From positions 91,657,319 through 91,721,318 of the forward strand of contig CP136066.1 of assembly GCA_032622095.1 (NCBI GenBank): 64,000 nt of DNA, in the 5' to 3' direction. Positions within the stretch are counted from its first letter, which is position 1; every line of letters begins with the position of its first letter. The position numbers and the translations under genes are program-made. Under the pieces are notes generated by a model. It made no database searches, was not told where the DNA came from, and worked only from the letters and a program-made list of their open reading frames with translations. This document shows, piece after piece, positions 52,801-61,800 of this stretch. Source of the DNA: Siphonodentalium dalli (taxonomy: Eukaryota; Mollusca; Scaphopoda; Gadilida; Siphonodentaliidae).

Positions 52801-55800
52801 AAAACACCTCTGTCATGAACATGATTGATTGGCTTGGACAACATGGTGGCAAATTGTATTGAGTTTTAACAGAGTAATTTCAAATTGGATTTTCAAACTT
52901 GCATATACCAGCCTAATATTATACACAAAGTCTGAAAAATAGATGAATTAATAAGAATACTGGCTTTTTCACCTCAAAATATATTTAAATGACTATAAAT
53001 AACAACCTTAGGCCAAAATTAAAAAATTGTTGTGGTTCATGTTTCCCTACCGACCCTATTTTAAACTCATGGCTTGTTTCTTGTGTTTGTTTTTTTACAC
53101 TTGTTACAGTGTATACAAAGAAAAAATGATCTATCTTACAGAAGACATGAAAAGCCAATAAGAATATGTCAAAATAAAAAACATTTTAGGCACAAAAAAA
53201 AGGGTTTTGATTCTCGGGCATAGCATAGCCGCGTCTGGAAAAAAGGCCCGTGTTGAACCATTTTATTACGATTTTCAAATGATAACACGAAAATAGGAAA
53301 CAAGAAAAGAGAAATTAGTTATGTTTCAAACATCGAATATGATAGACATACAATGGTGTATGTGTTGGTATTCAAAAACAGACACTAGGCAACGATAACT
53401 ACCAGGTATATTGTCACCACAAGCTGCCCAAACCCCAAGTTTATTAAGTCAAATGCGTTTGTTGTTGTTGTTGTTGGCATCATAATCATATGTAGCTGAT
53501 TTCCGCGAGGTAAACAATTATGATATTTCCAATTTCGGGAACGCAAACCGGAAAGAAATATGGTGCGTATTGGCAATGTGTATGCTGGTTTAGTATAATA
53601 GTTTTTATGGCTAGCATGTATAGTAACTATAAATGGATAAATATTAAAGTATATAGATAGATATAAAATTTATAATCCCGATTTAAACTTTTTGTTTGTT
53701 TTAGTTCCGTTTCCGTCTTTGTGGTATTCAGTGTTTTATATATACGCAGTAACAGAACGCGAACGGACCTCAAATAATTCTGTCCATGCATATTCTCTTT
53801 AAATTCACCGATGTTACTGAATATATTTGGCTACAAAAGTATTCAAGAGCACCATTTTATAGTGTGCAAATATATATTTAATCGTTGTATTTTGGCTTGT
53901 TGGAAATAAAGCGTGATCCATAACCGAAAAATCGTAATTTTATTCCCAATGATTCAGTGATTTTAGAAATTAGAGACACTCGGTAGTCGGTGTCAAGGCC
54001 GTTAATTGTGCATAGATGTACTAAACTGTGAATACTATCGAAAGGGTGTGCCTTTGAATGCAGAAAATCAAGAAACAGGTAACTGAGGTGTGGCAGATGC
54101 AAACCAAATGCAACAAACAGTTGCAATTATGAAAGTAAACAGGTCTGATATAAATAGATATATACTATAAAAAGGTACATGCATATATCAAATATATCAA
54201 CAATGGTTCAGTAAATTGAAATATACATTGTACTAGTATATATATATCATTCTGGTAAATCCCTACCTGATGTACGGATAGTACAATGTCATATATTTAT
54301 GTCATTCTTTATTTCAGATTTGATGTACGGGTAGTATAATATGATAATTGGTCATTCTTTATAGTGGAATACATTAGTTTATATCAAAACAATGTTCTCC
54401 TTAGATTTTCTTAACCTGGGAAGGTATAATAACCCATGCTAACTATGGGCATTATCCCCATAATAAAAATAAAACCCTCGCTCCCTCATCGATTCTCAAA
54501 AAAAATTGCCTGAGAATCAAAACAATTTTTTTTTTTGGCCTTAATAAAATAAAATTTTAAACATTGTACTACCTTGTACATTGTACTTGGCCTTATCACT
54601 TATCACCTGAGAAAATGTTTTATATTTGGCCTAATATTTTCTCTTCAATTAATTTCTAATAGGAGCTGGATTGTCACAGAAATGTATCTTCACGAGACCT
54701 CTGAAGAAACCGTTGGAAGCTTATGGGTAAGTTCAGCAATCAGAATGGAGAAACCGTTGGAAGCTTACAGGTAAGTTCAGAAATCAGAATGGAGAAACCG
54801 TTGGAAGCTTACGGATAAGTTCAGCAATCAGAATGGAGAAACCGTTGGAAGCTTACGGATAAGTTCAGCAATCAGAATGGAGAAACCATTGGAGGCTTAC
54901 GGATAAGTTCAGCAATCAGAATGGAGAAACTGTTGGAAGCTTACGGGTAAGTTTAGCAATCAGAACAGGCTTGTCAAAGTACCGCCGGTACCAAGGTAGT
55001 CGGTACCAGTACCGGTACTGTGTTGGAACCGCGGTACCGGTACCGGTACTGGTGTTGCATTGTTTATTCCACTACATATCACACATTTAAAAGAGTATAT
55101 TCTAATGTGGTCATTACTGGTATTGTATGGCACTTTGTGCCAGTTTTTGGTGATTGTTGTGGATGACAAATACAACCATGTCAGACTATCCTAATGCACG
55201 TATGCCACAGTAGCCACACATAAATGTGTGACATACATGCATTAGTATAGTCTGAAATAGTTGGATTTATCACCCACAACAATCACCTAAAATGTGCCAT
55301 AATTTAGGCAGCCTGATAGGTGTTAGAACTTTTATGTTTAGGGCTTCAGGCGCTCAAATACATACATCGGAAAGATGGGTATATATGTGGTGAATGACAA
55401 TTTAAACTGAAATAAGTTTTATGTACCTGCAAGGCTGCAATACTCTTATGTAAGTTATAATGTAACACACTGTTCCACTTACAAGCACAACTGACTAGAC
55501 TGATGCAATAATTTGTTGACGGGTCACAGGTCACGTGACAGGTCACAGGTGCCGACATCAAATTAATCAAACTCAAAGGAAATACAGAGTGTTCCAGACT
55601 TCCGTGCATGGGCGGTTGGATTGCATTGATCCGCCGGGCGGATCAATGCAATCCCGCCCACGCACGGCTGTCCGGCTGTTCCCTATGATGTCGGCATCTG
55701 CCACCGCGTGCTTGATCCGTTGACACAATCATAGTAGCATACCATAATGCAAGCGGCAGTTGCGGCACACTTAAAAGAGCAAAGTTCCTTCAATTTTAAT

Positions 55801-58800
55801 CGATCTATACTGATATATTTACTGTTTTTGGCGAGTACAGAGAACCGTCGGTACTGAGTATCAGAACCGGTACCGTTGAAACGGCCAAGTACCGCCGGTA
55901 CCGGTACTGGTACCGGTTGACAAGCCTGAATCAGAATGGAGAAACTTTGTTGTGTCCAGAAAGTCCCAACAGAATGCCCATCATATAAAGTTGATAAATT
56001 GTTTGATTTCACATTGTGATTGATGCGGACGAAGATGAAGATATGGTTGTATTAGTTTATCAGTCTCTCTGTCCATCTAGCCATCTGTCCGTCGGTTAAC
56101 ATTTTTGGTTTCCGACTCCAGTTTGGATTATTTTATCAGAACAAAAGTTGATATGTGTGTTTCTGAACCTAAACTACAGGCCAGGTTCGAACATGGGTTT
56201 CATCCAATTATTTTTACATGAGTTACGGCTAGAGCTGAAACGGTTGACCCATTCTTCTAACCGGTTAACCATCGGGGTTAACCGGATTTCAACCGGTTAA
56301 CCGCTAAATTTCTAGCGGATTTCTCTCACACTAATTATGTCGACATTATGCCATGCTCCAGGGACAAACCTATAGGTGAAAAGTAGTAGCTGAAATAAAG
56401 ACCTTATTCACGGCATTTAACGATATTCAAAAACACGCATTCACTGTTCTTTTGCTGGCTCTCGTGATGGGGAATGAGCAAGTGAAATTTGTGAATGGCA
56501 GGAGAGATCGCTTATTTGCCGTGATCAGCATATGTTTGGGCATTTGTAAAACGAGTAAAATAGTATGGGTATTGGTAAAACGAGTAACAAAACTATATAT
56601 TAAAGATCTGTAATATATCATTATCATCATTGGTATATCCTCCAATGCATTATATATAAAGACAAGAAAGTAATAACTAGAGAACAAAAAGGAAGGTCAG
56701 TTAGGTCAGACTCGCAGTCCTATTCAGTATTCGAGCTATTCGTCGGTATCATGATAGCGGACACTAGTGTTGGGAGGTTATATAATTTACGTTTCGGTTT
56801 TGGTTTCAGTTTTAGTATGCAATCACTTAACATATAGCAATTACTGCCAAATTGAGTGTTAATTAGTCCCACAGGCACAACCAGTTACAGAGTAGCATGG
56901 AGCATCAATTTCCTTGATAAAAGGGAAGATTATTGAAGAAGTTTTGAGTTGCTTCAACTACGATGTCTGTTTGGTCACTCAATTGAATTGATCATATTAA
57001 ATCACAACAGGGAGGAAGAACGGGAAGAGTGAAGACATTGTGCAGCTGATCTCAATCTTCAAACTTTGTCGACTTACATAGTTTTTAGCTCACCTGAGAC
57101 GAAGTCTCCGGTGGAGCTATAGTCATCACTCCTCGTCCGTCGTCCGTCCGTCCGTCAACAATCATCTTCTCGTCCCGAACCGTAAGACTTAACGTGTTCA
57201 TATTTGGTGTGGATGTTCCCTAGGTGAATCACATTCAGATTTGTTCAAATGTGGTCACTGGGTGGAATAGTTGTGAAAGCAGGGCCATAACTCTATTCCT
57301 CCATAGTAATTCTTAGAACGACTTCTTTTACTGAACTATAAGGCCGTATGGATTCATATTTGGTGTGGATGTTCCCTAGTTGACTCACATTCAGATTTGT
57401 TAAAATGAGGTCACCAGGTTGATTAGTTGAGAAACCAGGGCCATAACTCTTCCTCCATAGTAATTCTTAGAATGACTTCTTCTTTTGAACCATTTGACCG
57501 ATTTAGCTTACATTTGGTATGGAGAGTCCTTGTGTGACTGTGGTTCAGATTTGTTCAAATGGGGTCACTGGGTCAAATAGGGGCAGAGCCAAGGCCCAGG
57601 GACATAACTCTTAAAAAAAAGTTAATTCAAATCCTTGTTTTAAACCCTTGCCCCCCCTCCACCCCACCTCCCCCACCAATGCATGTCCCTGCCACCCCAC
57701 ACCAGAGATCCCTGCAAGGTTCACCCCATTAAAAGCCTTACACTTTAGTTATGACATGCCAGGAACGGGTTGGTCTCACTTTGCAGACATGCGGCAGGGG
57801 ATTAACTCAAGGTGCGACCGACTGTGTTGTTACAACGCTGGCAATTAGGCCGATCCAAGTTAAGTGTGGTGTAACTTGTGTCCAGGCCCCAGGCCAACTT
57901 GTCAAAGCTAAGGCTAGGTAACTGTTGTCACTTGTATTTCGCGCATATGTAAGTTACACTAACTAATGTTCATCGTGAATATTTAGTGTTGTGTCCAGGC
58001 CACATTAAACGTCTTTATACTGTTGACACTTGTAAGTTACATTTGATTTGATTGATTTATTGCTCCACCAATAACACATGGTATATGACAAGGTACATAA
58101 TATGAATGTAACATACATTAGTCAACAATATATATACATATATACAAAGATGAATTTTACCGAACTGGCTAAGTGGCACTGGGTATAAAATGCAATGAAT
58201 AATTTCAGTGCGGTAGTATTTTCCTTTTTTTTTTACAATGAAACGGGATTTACATAACAAAACGGAAGTACTAGCTCTTTCCATTATGTTCTGTACCTCC
58301 AGCTTCACTGCTTCCTTCGTGTGAGATTACTATTTTATCCGTTTGAATGCAAGTTTGAGAAATATGCAAAGTCGTTTTAGTATTGACACGTTACATATAG
58401 TTAGTAAATCGTGGAATTTCTCTCTAACGGGATATTTCCAATAAGATTGTGGAATGTATTTCTCTCTGAGTTCTTTAATTATGTCACATTCTAAAACAAA
58501 ATGGAATTCATCCATCTTCATGTTTAATATTATCTTACAAAACTTGAGATGAATCTTTTCAAGACAGTCAACATTTTCGAAACCCCATATCTCACTTCCA
58601 TAGAGGATGATAGGTAAAACTGTACGATCAAACAATTTAAGTGACAAGTCAATAGCCAGATTAAGTTTATATTTTTTGTTTAAGAGTCCGTACATAGCCC
58701 TTGTTGCAACCGTGCACGTTTTCTTCACTGCTTGACAAAAACGTCCATTATGAAAAAATAAAACACCAAGGTACTGAAACTCAAAAATCAATTTCTTTGT

Positions 58801-61800
58801 TGAAATACACTCTGAAACTCCAATTATTCCAGTTTATTTTTATGAAGGAAAACGTGAGACACAGTCTCACACAGATAGTAAATGCGAGAATACACCTTGG
58901 TTGTAGTGATTTAAAAGCACATAAGTTTGAGCGATTCCTGACTGATGATCCAAAATGTATTTGTGGGAACATATATGAAGATACAGAACATTATTTTATG
59001 AGTGACCCCACAGAAGAGAAAGTATCGTGCCTTAGAAAATTCCAGACGTAATTTCAAGATAGTGTACCAGGCGAGATAGATGAAGTATATTTCCTGGATG
59101 AGATGGCCAAGTTATGCGGTCATTGAGCATGTTGTTGTCATTTATAAGTTTCTAATTCATTAATGTTTGTACCTCATTGTTTTTGTCATTATTATTTGCA
59201 TGTATTTTATATTATCCATAACTAATAAACAGTCATAAATTCAACCCAAACCTCGGTTCTTTCTCATAATAAAAAGGGCAGAAAAAAACCGAATCCAATC
59301 AAACCAACTAGGAAGGGCCTAAGTAGTCATTAAGAGAATTATTCACACCTTTACCCTAACCTACCGAAAACAATAGGTGTCTGCAAAACGGGACGACCCC
59401 GCCAGGAACTGACCAGCCTTAATTCTCACAGTGCTCACAGCTGTGTGTCCAGTCATTATAAAAAGTAATTAACTTTTATCTCAATATCCACATTTATCAG
59501 GCTGAGAGAGAAAGATGTGTGTGAATGAAATTTAATCCTATGTGTTTATAGCAATCTCAAATACAACTCTAACTGTTTGACAGTGTACACATTTTATAAT
59601 AGTATTAGTATTAACCATTTCATTACCAGAGCTATGCTGGTACAGCAATAAAGACCCTGCACCAGTGTATTCTCCTATATATAAGAGAATACACTGGGGT
59701 TCAAGATCAAGGAAATATTGTTAGGCCAATATAGTCAGACATCCAAATAAATCACACATGTCCTATTCTCGCAGGGATGTCCCCACATATGTTTGGGGAG
59801 GGGACAAATTTCTCAGATTTGTTCATTGAGATGTAATTGTTTTTCCAAAACCAATTACATATACTAAAATAAAATGAATATAAAATAATAGACCATTGAT
59901 CAAGAGAAATGAGCTCCTAGTTTTAATATTTGTCCAATATTTATTATTTTCTAACAAAGTACTAGTATCATGCCAGTGCATTGTCCCATAGGTAGCCTCA
60001 CCTAAGAGAATGCACTGGCTTTCAAGGTTAAGGAAATATTGTTAGGCAAATGTAGACAAGCATCCAATAAATCACATTCTTGAATGTCCTATTCTTGCAG
60101 GGATGTCCCCATGGGTTGAGGGGGTGGAATTATCAGATTTGTTCAATGAGATGTAATTTGTTTTCTCAAAATTAATTATATAGACTAAAATGAATATAAA
60201 ATAGTAAACTACTTAATTTTTTAACCCCCAGATTACATTATATAAAATATATGGCATATTATATACCATTTGAAAGAGCAAGCTCCAAAACATTGTATTA
60301 TCAACTTATCCAGTATAATAAACTGTGGACATGTTGTTTTTATTGAGTTGCCAAAGAGTTTTGTCATCTAGATTGCAGTAAAAAGCTAAATTATTTTCAA
60401 TGCAGGGGGAATAACTCTATATATTAAAGATATATTAAAATTGCAAGTGAAGTCTGACATTTTTATAAACATTTCCTGGAGATCTGCTGGAGGTCATTAA
60501 TTCCCAATTACAACATCAATCTATCATATGTATTGTTCAAATCTTTCAACAGGACATTTAACTCTCCCACACCCACCACTTCACCAGAACATATTTGGCA
60601 AACTTGTAAAGTGTTCTTTGAAAGAACCACCAGCTCTATTTAGTTCACATTTAATATTGAGGCTCCTTTGGTGATGTGTGATTCAGATTTGTTTAATCAG
60701 GGTCACCAGGTCAAGTAGGTGCAAGGCCAGCTACATTACTCTTTCTCTCCATAGTAATTCATCATACGTCTTCTATGCAAGAATGAAATGGCCTATTTTG
60801 CTTATATTTAGTAGGAAATTACCTTGGGTGACAGATTTGTGAAAATGGCATCACAAATTGAATAAGGGCATTGCCAGAGACATAACTATTTCACAAGATA
60901 GTAATTCTTAAAATATGTATGGCAGAGCCAAGAACTAGTTGGCTTATTTAGCATGGAATGTTCTTGTTTGACTGCGATACAGATATTTTTAATGGGGTAA
61001 CCTGGAAAAATAGGACAGTTTCCTTCTTAATATGCTTCCTTCACAAGGACCATCAGGTCTATTTTATAAAAAGGCGCTTGTGAGATTGGAAATTTCCAAC
61101 AATTGGGAAAGTTTGAGATATCAATTGTGTAATTCCAACCTAAGACTTGGGAGTCTGGAGCCCAGTCGGGAGGGGACTTGTTGGGGGGAGGGGGGGTGAT
61201 CAGTAGTGTACATTTGGTAATTTGGCCACATATCCTGTTTAGATCTACTTCTTTTAAAGTGATTATGAAAAGTTCTGACTGTTGTGGTCTCCAGAGTCGC
61301 AGTCTTATCAGTCTTTGCAGTCTGGTGAGCAACCCCACAGTCATTGACTGTCTTGTTATAAACCCCACTGTAAAACAGTTTTATATATAGTATGTCGTGG
61401 TGTGGTTCCAATTTGAATCCATGTTGCTTCGTGCAGTATTAACTATTAAGTTACGAAAGCACGCATTGCCACACAATGCCACTTTTACGTTGTCACTTCC
61501 TTGTGTGCATTCAGACTTGATACACAGTGACTGCACACATGCTTTTGTCGGAAGAAAACTTCAAAGGGTCGGAATTGATTGAAGTTCGCCGACACTTCCA
61601 GACAGTTCGAGAATTGCTACTAAGTATCTGATACTACTGCGTGTACCAATTAATGCTTGCATTGCACTCTACTATCGGTGACGCGGGATTTAGTATTAGT
61701 TTTGCATCATTTAACCTAATATTTTGAGGATTATTCACGTTCACATTCAACTGACAACGGGATGCGGTTACGTCCGGTTCATTTTTTTCTAACCGGTTAC

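Noticed and set aside
54747-54791. Unit 2 of the 44 bp array as a separate coding exon
   Set aside because: It has no acceptor of its own, and reading into it from exon 17 meets TAA immediately.
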